DNA of 64,000 nt. Source: Prevotellaceae bacterium UBA2852. GTDB taxonomy: Bacteria; Bacteroidota; Bacteroidia; Bacteroidales; Bacteroidaceae. Location of the stretch: positions 122,638 through 186,637 of the forward strand of contig DEFM01000006.1 of NCBI GenBank assembly GCA_002350855.1, written 5' to 3'. A model generated the notes under the pieces. The model had not been told where the DNA came from, did no database searches, and worked only from the letters and a program-made list of their open reading frames with translations. The position numbers and the translations under genes are program-made. Positions 26,283 through 36,200 of the stretch are shown in pieces. Position 1 is the first letter of the stretch; every line of letters starts with the position of its first letter.

Positions 26283-26924
26283 ATGAAAAAGCTATCAATT
26301 CTATTATGCACTCTAACGCTGTTGGCATGCAATGTTAACAAGAACCAGAATGAGGAATTGGCTCCTATTGACATGGATGTAATAGCAGAAGAATGTGCAC
26401 CTGAAAATCCAATTAAGTATAGAGCTATGCTAATCGTGGATTCATTATCAAAAGAATTTCCAAACAAGTTTGACAATGACATTCAAGAAAAGAAATATGC
26501 TAATGCCGTATGGGATGCAGTTGATACTAAATTGAAAGCAGACAACACTTTTTTGTCAGATATTCCACTACAATTTTCAATGATGGTTCCAAAAGGGAAT
26601 AAGTACATCTTGAAATTTGAATGTGGAGAATACTCCACAAAAGATGACAATCTGATATCAAAAGAAAGTGGTGTTCATATTAATTGTGCTGTATACGCTG
26701 AAGCAAATGAAGATTTGGCTTCTACGCTTATCGATAAAGCCACCTATCATGTCTCAGGCAAATATAAAGGAAAGCTTCGAGGGAATTTAGTCTTACCAAG
26801 CGGGGATATATTTGAGTATCCAGCTACATGTTGGAAATTCTCGGATGACATATTTGGTACATTATGCATCGGAGGGTATTTGTTTGACGATATAAAATTT
26901 GATTTAATAAAGAACGAAAAATAA
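26283..26924 (+). CDS. Hypothetical lipoprotein
   Basis: 213 aa from the ATG at 26283; an in-frame ATG at 26250 adds 11 residues before a complete signal peptide and is less likely. Lipobox LLAC within LCTLTLLACNVNK. Acidic, mixed alpha/beta body with no recognised domain. More AT-rich than the sugar genes on either side, so perhaps a later insertion into the operon. The TAA stop overlaps the ATG of the transporter gene by one base (TAATG), which implies translational coupling. Confidence 0.75.
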   Translation: MKKLSILLCTLTLLACNVNKNQNEELAPIDMDVIAEECAPENPIKYRAMLIVDSLSKEFPNKFDNDIQEKKYANAVWDAVDTKLKADNTFLSDIPLQFSMMVPKGNKYILKFECGEYSTKDDNLISKESGVHINCAVYAEANEDLASTLIDKATYHVSGKYKGKLRGNLVLPSGDIFEYPATCWKFSDDIFGTLCIGGYLFDDIKFDLIKNEK

Positions 26925-28306
26925 TGAAAGAAAAATCGTGTAATAAGCAGGTAACTACTCCCCGCCCTCACAGGGAGGGGCAAGGGGGAGGGTCTTCTTC
27001 TTTGAAGAGTACCCTTGCGGTCTCTCTGAATAATTACCTTGATGCGGGAGCAATCGTAGCAGGTTCAAGCGGAATTACCTTGTGGCAGAATTATCTGGGG
27101 CTGTCGGAGATGCATCTGGGTTGGCTCAATGCACTAAGTGCTAATGCGCTGGGTGCAGCTATCGGAGCAATCATCGGTGGTTTCCTCGCAGATAAGTTCG
27201 GACGTAAATTCATCTTCACATACAACCTGCTGGTGTATATGCTTGGTGTGCTCATCATCATGCTGTCCATTAGCTATCCCATGCTCCTTTGCGGATTCCT
27301 CGTAACAGGTATTTCAGTAGGAGTGGGAGTTCCTGCATCGTGGACATATATCTCTGAAAGCAGTGAGGTTCACAACCGCGGCCGCAACATCTGCATCTCA
27401 CAGATGTCGTGGGGCATCGGACCTATGCTCATCCTCTTCTTCGGTATGCTCTTTGCACCAGGCGGCTACTGCTACGGTCCTGTAGAATCGCTGGCTCATG
27501 CCATCATCGGTGCCGATGCTTCCCAGGCTGCGGTTGAGGTATTCTCATCGAGAGTAGTGTTCTTCACCCTCTTCGTTGTTGCCTTCATTGCCTGGAACCT
27601 CCAACGTCAGTTGCAGGAAAGCGCTGAGTTCGAAGCCAACAAACAGAAAGGCAATAGCGGTATGGTTGAAAACATCAAGATGCTGTTCACCAACCGTGTG
27701 GCAGTGAAAGCTGTGGTGTTCCTCGCTACTATATACCTCACTTGGAACCTCGTTGCCTCAGTTATGGGATTCTTCATGCCTCATGTATATGAGACTGCAG
27801 GCGGGCTCAGCAACGAAACCGCAAATATGCTTAGTTGCATAAGCTGGGTATTCGTTGTAGTTACCACCCTCATCATCTCGTTCTTAGTTGACAAGGTTGC
27901 ACACCGTGTGTTCTACGTCTTCGGTCTGGCAGCTGCACTGACAGCATGGATTCTCGTCATTGGCGGAAGTATTACCAGCATTGCCGGCATTTGGGTGTTC
28001 ACCATCCTGTGGGGAATCAACAACGGCAGCAGCGTACAGATATTCTATGCACTTTGGGGCAGTGAGCTTTTCCCTGCGAAATTCCGTGCCGGTGCACAGG
28101 GACTGATGTTTTTCATCGTCCGTGGTCTCTCAGCGCTGTGGGGACTGATCTTCACGCTTATCTACGGAGAGAACGGCGAAGGCTTCACCATCGCAGCCTA
28201 CTGCATGATTGGTCTCCTCGTTATCTCTCTCGTCGTCGGTTTCATCGGTGCCCCCAACACCCGCGGCAAATCGCTGGAACAGATAACCAAGGAAAGATAT
28301 GGGTAG
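26924..28306 (+). CDS. MFS sugar transporter (probable rhamnose permease)
   Basis: 460 aa with about 12 membrane segments. The first starts LAVSLNNYLDAGAIVAGSSG. The MFS signature GGFLADKFGRKFIF lies between segments 2 and 3. The final segment is followed by a PNTRGKSLEQI tail typical of sugar-porter-like MFS proteins. The context in a rha operon suggests uptake of L-rhamnose (inference). The first 28 residues are odd: MKEKSCNKQ is followed by VTTPRPHREGQGGGSSS encoded by a dispersed palindromic element. A TTG near 27001 could be the ancestral start region. The stop TAG touches another copy of the same element. Confidence 0.88.
   Translation: MKEKSCNKQVTTPRPHREGQGGGSSSLKSTLAVSLNNYLDAGAIVAGSSGITLWQNYLGLSEMHLGWLNALSANALGAAIGAIIGGFLADKFGRKFIFTYNLLVYMLGVLIIMLSISYPMLLCGFLVTGISVGVGVPASWTYISESSEVHNRGRNICISQMSWGIGPMLILFFGMLFAPGGYCYGPVESLAHAIIGADASQAAVEVFSSRVVFFTLFVVAFIAWNLQRQLQESAEFEANKQKGNSGMVENIKMLFTNRVAVKAVVFLATIYLTWNLVASVMGFFMPHVYETAGGLSNETANMLSCISWVFVVVTTLIISFLVDKVAHRVFYVFGLAAALTAWILVIGGSITSIAGIWVFTILWGINNGSSVQIFYALWGSELFPAKFRAGAQGLMFFIVRGLSALWGLIFTLIYGENGEGFTIAAYCMIGLLVISLVVGFIGAPNTRGKSLEQITKERYG
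26953..26997 (+). repeat. Dispersed palindromic element, copy 5 (inside the transporter gene)
   Basis: AACTACTCCCCGCCC, TCAC, AGGGAGGGG, CAAGGGGGAGGGTCTTC. Read in the same frame as the copies in prfC and the 54.2-kb lipoprotein, it encodes TTPRPHREGQGGGSS. Confidence 0.85.
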
Positions 28307-28347
28307 AAGACCCTCCCCCATACCCCTCCCGTCAGGGAGGGAGTAAG
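28306..28347 (-). repeat. Dispersed palindromic element, copy 6
   Basis: Begins at the last base of the transporter stop codon: GAAGACCCTCCCCCATACCC, CTCCCGTCAGGGAGGGAG. Followed after 6 bp by CCTAGG array 3. Confidence 0.82.
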
Positions 28348-28353
28348 TGAAGT

Positions 28354-28484
28354 GATAGGAAAACCTAGGAAAGCCTAGGAGAGCCTAGGAAAACCTAGGA
28401 GAACCTAGGAGAGCCTAGGAAAACCTAGGAGAACCTAGGCAGACCTAGGCACTCCTAGAAGAACTCAAAAACTAAAAAACTAAA
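28354..28484 (+). repeat. CCTAGG 10-bp array 3, followed by an 8-bp array
   Basis: About 11 CCTAGGNNNN units in exact 10-bp phase (28354-28463) with tetramers AAAG, GAGA/AGAG, AAAA, AGAA, CAGA and CACT. From 28461 it passes into three 8-bp units GAACTCAA, AAACTAAA, AAACTAAA, which end 4 bp before the rhaD ATG. These match, in reverse, the TTGAGTTT array at 61207. Confidence 0.93.
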
Positions 28485-28488
28485 TAAA

Positions 28489-29310
28489 ATGAAAAGTATT
28501 CTTGAAAACAGACCTGGATTGCAGGCAGAAATTGATAAAGTGGCGGAAGTAGCCGGTTATCTCTGGCAAAAGGGATGGGCTGAACGCAACGGTGGTAATA
28601 TCACCGTGAATATCACTGAGTATGCGGACGACGAAATCCGCAATATGCCTGCTATTAGTGAAGTCTTCCAGATTGGCACAACACTGCCCTATCTCAAAGG
28701 CTGTTATTTCTACTGTAAGGGAACGGGCAAACGCATGCGCGACCTCGCACGTTGGCCTATGCAGAACGGAAGCATCATCCGTATTCTCGATGACTGCAAA
28801 AGCTACGTCATCATTGCAGATGAGCCTGTGATGCCAACATCGGAACTGCCTTCACACCTGTCCATGCATGACTACCTCATAGGTTCGGGAAGCTGCTATA
28901 AGGCTTCGCTCCACACCCACCCTATCGAACTGGTTGCCATGAGCCATAACAGAGGAATGTTGAAAAAGGATGTCATGACTCGTATTCTCTGGTCAATGAT
29001 TCCTGAGACATTGGCTTTCGCTCCACTGGGACTAGGAATCGTGCAATACGAACTGCCCGGCAGCGTGAAATTGGCAAAAGCAACACTGGAAAAAATCAAG
29101 GACTACGATGTAGTGCTATGGGAGAAGCACGGAGTATGTGCTGTAGGAACAGACATCATGGATGCCTTCGACCAGGTTGATGTGCTCAACAAGTCTGCTA
29201 ATATCTATATGTGTGCAAAGAACATGGGCTTCACTCCTGACGGCATGACCGACGAAGCTATGCGCGAAGTACAGCAAGTCTTCAAACTTCCGAAGAAGAG
29301 ACCATGCTAA
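28489..29310 (+). CDS. rhaD: Rhamnulose-1-phosphate aldolase
   Basis: 273 aa; E. coli RhaD has 274. Class II aldolase that splits L-rhamnulose-1-phosphate into DHAP and L-lactaldehyde. The zinc ligands are visible: SLHTHP (two His) and, about 70 residues later, the His of WEKHGVCAVG. ERNGGNITVN is the phosphate-binding N-terminal motif. Last gene of the rhamnose operon, separated from the transporter by a palindromic element and CCTAGG array 3. Confidence 0.95.
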   Translation: MKSILENRPGLQAEIDKVAEVAGYLWQKGWAERNGGNITVNITEYADDEIRNMPAISEVFQIGTTLPYLKGCYFYCKGTGKRMRDLARWPMQNGSIIRILDDCKSYVIIADEPVMPTSELPSHLSMHDYLIGSGSCYKASLHTHPIELVAMSHNRGMLKKDVMTRILWSMIPETLAFAPLGLGIVQYELPGSVKLAKATLEKIKDYDVVLWEKHGVCAVGTDIMDAFDQVDVLNKSANIYMCAKNMGFTPDGMTDEAMREVQQVFKLPKKRPC

Positions 29311-29463
29311 AGTGAAGAGTGAAGTGTGAATTATTGGAGCAGCGAAGGCAGAGCTGAACTTGTTCAAGCTATGCTGAGTCGTGACAATAATCACAGAACG
29401 AAGTGATGTAACTGTGAAGTGAAAGTACCGGATGAGAAGTGTGAAGTGATACTTCCGAAGTAA
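29311..29463. repeat. Repeat-rich spacer with GTGAAG motifs
   Basis: 153 bp between convergent rhaD and the GH2 gene. GTGAAG-type words recur at least six times (GAAGTGTGAA, AACTGTGAAGTGAAA, GAAGTGTGAAGTGA), flanking a segment with AGCTGAACTTGTTCAAGCT, a near-perfect palindrome. No gene seen. No clear terminator, unless that palindrome serves as one. Confidence 0.5.
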
Positions 29464-31932
29464 CTAAAGTGAAATTTCCTGACCCTGAAGAAGTGGTGAG
29501 GAGAAATAGATTCGAATAGTTCCCGTGCGGACATCAGTGTCCCAAGCGGGAACTGTTCCGTTATTACGGGCATTACGCATCATAGCGCCTTTAGCTATGT
29601 AGGCTACAAGACGTCCGTTCTTCACACGGCAGCGAGGCTGGTTCTTGTCACGAGTATCACGGATATCGCCGTTCTCCATGCCAAGCAGACGGGCATTGCC
29701 CTGTACACGGCAGGAAATCTCGTTGTCGGCAAGAGTCACGACTTTACCATCTTCATCAACAACCTCGACAAGAATCTGCACCACATCACCATTGCCAGCA
29801 AGCTGTTTCTTGTCGGCAGTGACACGAAGTGCGTAAGGGCGTCCGGTTGTGGCTATCTCTGCCGAAGCACCGTCAACCTCGCAACGAAGTGTTCCCGGAG
29901 CGTATTCCACATCCCAATAAAGTATGTTGGTAGCCTCATCACGCTTTGGTTCTCCACCAATCGGAGAGCCGTTGAGCAGAAGGTGGGCTGAAGGCGCATT
30001 GGTGTAGCACACCACACGTACACGCTGACCTATCTCGTAGTTCCAAACCGCAGGAGCATACTGACTCACGTAGCCGCCAGCGTTATTGCGACGTCCGCGC
30101 TGCTGCATCTGTGGATAGGTTCCGATATAGCACATCGGAGTCTCACTCCAGAGCGACGCACGGTAATAACCGTTCGGTTTAATCTGACCGGCGAGGTCAA
30201 GCAGACCGGCTTCACTACCTCGTGCCGGCCACGGTCCGCTTTCTCCAAGATAGTCAATACCTGTCCACAGGAACTGACCGAAGATATGTTCATTGTCAGT
30301 TACGGCACGCCATGCAGCCAAATCGTGACGGTTCTCGCTTCCGTAAATCACACGTTTGGGATATTTAGCATGGTCTTCTCCGTAACGGCTTTCGGTGTAG
30401 TTATATCCAACCACATCGACTGCTTCAGGATAAGCGGTCTCGTTCGACATCACCACACCAGCCAAGGCTCCGGTAACAGCACGGGAGAAGTCGATGCCAC
30501 GTACGATTTTGGACAAACGCTTGGCAATCTCTCCGATTCGTTCTGCACGAGGAGCATCTGACTTGAATCCGCCATAGATGGGCTGCGTCATACTCTTGTC
30601 GCCATTGAGCACAGGATGGCTGTATGGGTCGTTTGGATAATCCACCTCATTGCCTATGCTCCACATGAAGATTGAAGGATGGCAGCGATCACGACGAACC
30701 ATATCAGCCACGTCACGGTCAATCCATTCCTCGAAATAGTCGAACGTTCCTTCAAAACCAGGCGTTCCCTGATTCCATCCCTTCAACCACTTGCGTTTGG
30801 GAAATTCCCATTCGTCGCTGGCCTCATCCATAACAAGGAGTCCGAGAGAGTCACACAACTCATAAACCATAGGTGCATGTGGATTATGACTCATGCGAAT
30901 GGCATTTACGCCTAAAGATTTCAGGGTCTGCAGACGGGTACGCCACACAGCAGCAGGAACAGCTGTACCCAGCACGCCTGCATCATCGTGCAAGCAAACA
31001 CCCTTAACCTTCATCCATTTGCCGTTGAGCGCAAAACCACGGTCGGGTGAGAAGGTCAGAGTACGGATGCCAAGAGAAACAACCGAACGGTCGATGTCGT
31101 TACCGTCTTTCTGCAAACGGGTAACAATTTTATAAAGGTAGGGATTGGCGAGTGTCCACAACTGTGTATTCTTAATCTGTACAGTTGCAGTCTGTCGCTG
31201 CTCAGAAGGAATCTTCACCTTAGCCGTTCCGACAACTTTTCCTGACGCATCGTAAATCTCAACGATTGCTGCATAGTCAGCACCTCCAGCTGTGGCCTGC
31301 ACATCCACCTCAACAGTGGCATTGCCGCCAGAAAGCTTCTTAACTCTCCATGCACTACCCCACTGAGCCAGATGGACTTCGGGCGCACTGATAATCCACA
31401 CGTTACGATTGATGCCGCTGCCTGTGTACCATCGGGAATCGTTCTGACGAGAGTGATCCACACGGACTGCCAGCACATTGTCGCCTGAGCGGTTGAGATG
31501 AGGAGTCAGTTCATAGAGGAACGAGGCAAATCCGCTGGGACGATAACCCAGCTTCACTCCGTTCAGATAAACTGTAGAACGGTTATAGACACCTTCAAAA
31601 TAGATATAGATTCTTTTTCCTGTTGACAAAGCAAGACTGTCGGGAGAGAAATGGCAACGATACCACCCTATTCCACCAGGAAGATAACCCTGACACGAAC
31701 CGCGGTCAGGCGACATAGGTAGCGAAACACTCCAGTCATGAGGAATGTGAACACGTTGCCAGCGGCTGTCGTTGTAATCGGTATTCACTGCGGCAGAGTC
31801 ATCTGCAAGTTGGAACAGCCAACCTTCATTAAGCCGACTACTTTCGCCAAAAGAAACAGGACTCTGCTGAGCCAACATAGTAAAAGAAGGCATCACGAAT
31901 GCCATCAACAGGGAAAGGAAAAGCTTTTTCAT
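29464..31932 (-). CDS. Secreted GH2 glycoside hydrolase (beta-galactosidase-like)
   Basis: 822 aa with a signal peptide (cut near MLAQ). GH2 order: N-terminal sugar-binding jelly roll (about 25-190, GVYNRSTVYLNG), Ig-like domain, TIM barrel from about 295 (MSHNPHAPMVYELCD, MDEASDEW). Acid/base Glu429 in SIGNEVDYP and nucleophile Glu533 in IYGSENRHD. C-terminal Ig-like domains follow (LRVTADKKQLAGNGD region). Retaining enzyme; substrate could be beta-galactosides or glucuronides from plant or host glycans. Periplasmic or surface. It is transcribed toward the rhamnose operon. Confidence 0.92.
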   Translation of the reverse strand: MKKLFLSLLMAFVMPSFTMLAQQSPVSFGESSRLNEGWLFQLADDSAAVNTDYNDSRWQRVHIPHDWSVSLPMSPDRGSCQGYLPGGIGWYRCHFSPDSLALSTGKRIYIYFEGVYNRSTVYLNGVKLGYRPSGFASFLYELTPHLNRSGDNVLAVRVDHSRQNDSRWYTGSGINRNVWIISAPEVHLAQWGSAWRVKKLSGGNATVEVDVQATAGGADYAAIVEIYDASGKVVGTAKVKIPSEQRQTATVQIKNTQLWTLANPYLYKIVTRLQKDGNDIDRSVVSLGIRTLTFSPDRGFALNGKWMKVKGVCLHDDAGVLGTAVPAAVWRTRLQTLKSLGVNAIRMSHNPHAPMVYELCDSLGLLVMDEASDEWEFPKRKWLKGWNQGTPGFEGTFDYFEEWIDRDVADMVRRDRCHPSIFMWSIGNEVDYPNDPYSHPVLNGDKSMTQPIYGGFKSDAPRAERIGEIAKRLSKIVRGIDFSRAVTGALAGVVMSNETAYPEAVDVVGYNYTESRYGEDHAKYPKRVIYGSENRHDLAAWRAVTDNEHIFGQFLWTGIDYLGESGPWPARGSEAGLLDLAGQIKPNGYYRASLWSETPMCYIGTYPQMQQRGRRNNAGGYVSQYAPAVWNYEIGQRVRVVCYTNAPSAHLLLNGSPIGGEPKRDEATNILYWDVEYAPGTLRCEVDGASAEIATTGRPYALRVTADKKQLAGNGDVVQILVEVVDEDGKVVTLADNEISCRVQGNARLLGMENGDIRDTRDKNQPRCRVKNGRLVAYIAKGAMMRNARNNGTVPAWDTDVRTGTIRIYFSSPLLQGQEISL

Positions 31933-31952
31933 AAGCGAATTAATTCTGGATG

Positions 31953-32011
31953 TCGTTATGACGATATGACGTAATAACTATATAACGTTATATCGATATG
32001 ACGCTAAAACG
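31953..32011. repeat. 8-bp tandem array (ACGTTATA type), copy 2
   Basis: Seven units in exact 8-bp phase: TCGTTATG, ACGATATG, ACGTAATA, ACTATATA, ACGTTATA, TCGATATG, ACGCTAAA. Same family as 10266-10313. It lies between the flavoprotein gene and the GH2 gene. Confidence 0.8.
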
Positions 32012-32021
32012 TCCTTAAGGT

Positions 32022-33215
32022 TTAAATCTGGCTGATTGCCTTAGCCACAGTATAAGCAGTAGTCCAGGCAGCCTGGAAGTTAAAGCCGCCAGTTACGCCG
32101 TCAATGTCAAGTACCTCTCCGGCAAAGAATAGTCGTGGAGAAGTAAGTCCTTGAGACTGCGGAAACACGCGGCTTTCCAAAGTGTTTGGATTGACAGACT
32201 TCAGTGAAACTCCACCACAGGTAACAAACTCATCCTTGTTTACCCCACGTCCGCTAATATCGTAAACATCATTTGTCAACACATTAATAAGTCTGTTCTG
32301 CAGTTTGCCTGTAACATCCAGCCAACGCAGGGAGTCAAGATTCACCTTGCGAAGCAGGTATTCCCACAAGCGGGAAGAAAGGGAGAAAAGTGGAATAGTC
32401 GCAACTTGTTTGTTGAAATTACTATTTGCGAAAGCCTGAAGTTCGCTGCGCACCTGTTCCTCGTTCTTCATAGTCCAATTAACCGTCAGCTGCGCTTTGT
32501 ACTGACTATCGGCAAGATGACGCGCAGCATAGGATGACAGACGCAAGACTGCAGGTCCGCTCAGTCCCCAATGAGTGACGAGCAGAGGTCCTGATGCTTC
32601 GAATTTCGTTCCCGAAAGTCGCACATTGACATTTTGCACTGTTCCCATAAGACTACGGAGTAGCGCATCGACGATGTTGAAAGTAAACAAAGACGGACAG
32701 GGATTCTCTATCTCGTGACCGAGGTCTGCAAGCCACTGCAAACCCTCACGGCGAGAACTTCCGCCAGTTGTAACAACGACGAAGTCAAAATCCTGCAGTT
32801 CCGCAAGCGATGCTACAGCACTGTTGGTCTTGACTTCAATGCCAAGACGCTGTGCTTCGTTTAAGAAAAGACTGATGATGGTCTGGCTGTCCTGACTTGC
32901 AGGGAATACACATTCGTCCTCTTGGGTGACGAGTTTCACACCCCTGCTTTCAAACCACTGATAAGCATCCACATGGCTGAACTCATGCATCAAGCGTTTC
33001 ATGAGTCTATGCCCACGCGGATAAACCTGCTTCAAGTCAGAGACGGAGGCAAAGGAGTTTGTACAGTTGCAGCGTCCGCCACCACTCACTTTCACTTTCT
33101 GCAGTACGCGCTGGCTTCGTTCGAAGATACATACCTGCAACTGCGGACACATCTCCTTCAGATTGATGGCACAGAAGAAACCTGCAGCACCTCCACCTAT
33201 AATCGCAGTCTTCAT
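32022..33215 (-). CDS. HI0933-family FAD-dependent oxidoreductase
   Basis: 397 aa. The N-terminal dinucleotide-binding motif IIGGGAAGFFCAINL, the family motif KVSGGGRCNCTN and the C-terminal FAGEVLDIDGVTGGFNFQAAW are the HI0933/YhiN/BaiN signatures. Binds FAD; the physiological substrate is unknown in most members. Cytoplasmic, no signal peptide. It begins 9 bp after the stop of the 2664-aa giant gene, so it is probably the tail of the fimbrial transcript, or uses a promoter within that gene. A functional link to the fimbrial genes is not supported beyond this spacing. Confidence 0.92.
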   Translation of the reverse strand: MKTAIIGGGAAGFFCAINLKEMCPQLQVCIFERSQRVLQKVKVSGGGRCNCTNSFASVSDLKQVYPRGHRLMKRLMHEFSHVDAYQWFESRGVKLVTQEDECVFPASQDSQTIISLFLNEAQRLGIEVKTNSAVASLAELQDFDFVVVTTGGSSRREGLQWLADLGHEIENPCPSLFTFNIVDALLRSLMGTVQNVNVRLSGTKFEASGPLLVTHWGLSGPAVLRLSSYAARHLADSQYKAQLTVNWTMKNEEQVRSELQAFANSNFNKQVATIPLFSLSSRLWEYLLRKVNLDSLRWLDVTGKLQNRLINVLTNDVYDISGRGVNKDEFVTCGGVSLKSVNPNTLESRVFPQSQGLTSPRLFFAGEVLDIDGVTGGFNFQAAWTTAYTVAKAISQI

Positions 33216-33224
33216 CGGCTGTGG

Positions 33225-36200
33225 TTATTCAGATTTGCCTATAGTGACATTAGTCTGGCCTGTGACATTTGCCTTATTTCCTCCACCATACACATTACCA
33301 AGGATATTAACACCCTTGACCGTAATCTTGGTTTCCGTGTCGGCACCTGTAACATATTGTATCTTTTCCTCTGTTCCGATATTCACATAGGTGTCACCTA
33401 CAACCTCTGCCTCATTTCCACCACCAAATACGTTATTGATGGAACCGATCGCACCTTGCGTATGTGGCGGATACTTAAGTTCACGGGTTGTAACAACACC
33501 TGGAGTCAGTTCCTCGGAAATGGTGATGGTACCTTCTGTAGCGATATTTGCCTGAGAGTGGTTGGTCTTTCCACCAACAACCTCATTGATGTTCACAACA
33601 GGACTACCAATCATTACCGCAGTTTCACCATAACCACCGCCATAGATGTCTCCGATGCTGGTGAACGACTTGACATTAACATGTGGAGAATCATAAGGTG
33701 AGCTCAACGCTCCAGCGTCGGTTGACTTCAGAGGCAGCCACTGTATCTTACCATCAACGTCAAGAATCAAATCACCATTACCGTCTTTCTTCTCGGTATA
33801 GCCGTATATTGAGTACGCAGCTCGGTTACCGCCACCAAACAACTCACCGATGATAATAGGACGGCATCCGGTTTCCTCGATATTCACGACGATAGGTCCA
33901 CCGATACGTCCACCCTTGTTGTTTCCGCCAAACACCTGACCATATCGACCATTAGTGATATTCAGAGTAGCACCACCTACGACGTCGGCATTTTCAGCAC
34001 CTCCATAGACAATATCCAAACCAGGAATACAATCCATCGTCATTATAGTCTCTGCATCCATGTCCGCACTCTTTCCTCCACCGTAAGCTTCACCAACGTT
34101 GAAACAGCAGTAATCATCATCAGCTTCATCCTTTTCACTAAGTATAACCATAGCGGTCTGTCGTAAATTACCCTTTGTGTTAGAACCGCCATAAACCGCA
34201 TGTATCAGACCTCCATGCACAACTACCTTTACCTGACCTGAGCCATAAATATAGGATTTGAAAGGATCTTCGGCACGTTTATCCTTAGTGTCATAGCTGT
34301 CTTCAACAGCGGAATAGTCCTTATATCCGATATTGGCACCAGGATTTTCCTTCAGGACTCCACTAACGACAATAGAATCCTTACCATTTCCTCCACCAAA
34401 GACCTCGCCGATCTCAAAAGTACCGTTAATTTCAACAAATGTGCCTGGAGTCGATGCGGCATTACCTCCGCCATAAACCTGTGCAATACTTGTTCGGTCG
34501 CAACCGTCAATAATCACATGAGTATAGGCAGCGTCAACCAAAGCCTTGTTTGTAGCATAGTCAAGGAATGCGTTTGTTGGTTCATAGGCAGCCAAGTTAC
34601 CACCGCCATAGACTGCAGCAACATCGTATTCGCCTAAGACCTTTGCTGTAGCAGGACCGTTAACAGGATTGGTGATGCGTGTAGCACCAGCCTTCTGAGT
34701 CTTAAATACATGAACGGTTACTGTTCCCTTTGGAGTTCCGCTGACGTTATTACATCCGAAGATACGACTTACTACACAGCCACGAGCGTCATCGGCAACA
34801 TTCTCGTTAAGAGCTACGTTAGTATTACCCTCAACATCAGCAGCAAGTCCACCGCCATAGGCATCATGAATGACCGTACCACCTGTCAGATTAACGTATG
34901 TGTCCTTCCAAACAATACCGGCCTCGCCGCCACCATAGACAGAACCATACATCGTACCATTAATAATATACAGAGTTGTGTTACCTAACACTCGACCAGC
35001 AACAGCATTTCCTTCAATACCAAGTCCACCACCATAGACATTACCACCAGTGTCAGCAGTACCTATCTGGCAGCTGCTGCCTTGAATTGTCACTTGAGTA
35101 TTATCCTGTACGAAACCACTCTCACTACCGCCATAGACAGAGCCTTTGACAAAGGCACTTCCATCGATGTCAACAAAGGTCTTTGTCACTAACGCCATGG
35201 TCTCGACAAACTTCATATAGTCTTCTTCGCTTGCGAATGTTTCCCAGACACTTTCGTTGTTATTATTAAAGGTCATACGTTTGTTCGTACCGTCATAATG
35301 AGGGACAATTCCCTTGCCGGCGCCAAAGACATGTCCGATGTTATCAGGACCTATTTTTGCAACGTCCTTAACAGTGACTCTACATATACCTAAGCCATCG
35401 TTTGTCAAAGCATACGGCATACCAATCTTTATACCGGCAGCAACCAATTCAGGATATTTGGCAAGAGTATCGGCATTGGCAACTTTGTATTTCCCGACAG
35501 AAGCAATCTCACCACCGCCATACACGTTTTGTCCAATCTTAGTCCTACCCTGAATCAAGACAGCTGTGTTACCACGAACCAAAGCAGAATAACCATGAGT
35601 CTCCACACCTGCACCTGCTCCGAACACGCTACATCTGATATCAGGTGCCACTCCTTCACCGGTTGCTCCAGCAACTCCAATGGTAACCTCTGTATTTCCT
35701 TCCACACGGGCAATCTCACCACCGCCATAGACAGAGCCATAGACTGTACCATTGCTGATGTTGACATTCGTGCTGTCCACCATAGCTTTCTCGCACTGGT
35801 ATGAGTTAGCAAGACCCTTACTTGCTCCAAACACATTACCCTTACCAGTAACACCTTCAGAACCAATCGTACCACCGGTGATGCTTACGTTGCAAATACC
35901 GGTTTTATCACCATTCACTGTGTGCCATGTGAAATCCCTGCCATCGGCAGAAACGGTATAAGTACCCACATAGCCATAAGCACCGCCACCATAGACAGAG
36001 CCATACATAGTACCGCCACTGATGCTAAGCGATGTGTTGCCACTTACTCGTCCAGCGGCTGCATTATTCGCAAGACCAAGTCCACCACCGAAGACGTTAC
36101 CGCCTGCATCGGTTGTACCAATCAAGCAACTGCCTTGAATATTCACATAAGAATCATACTGAACGAAACCACTCTCACTACCTCCATAGACAGAACCTTT

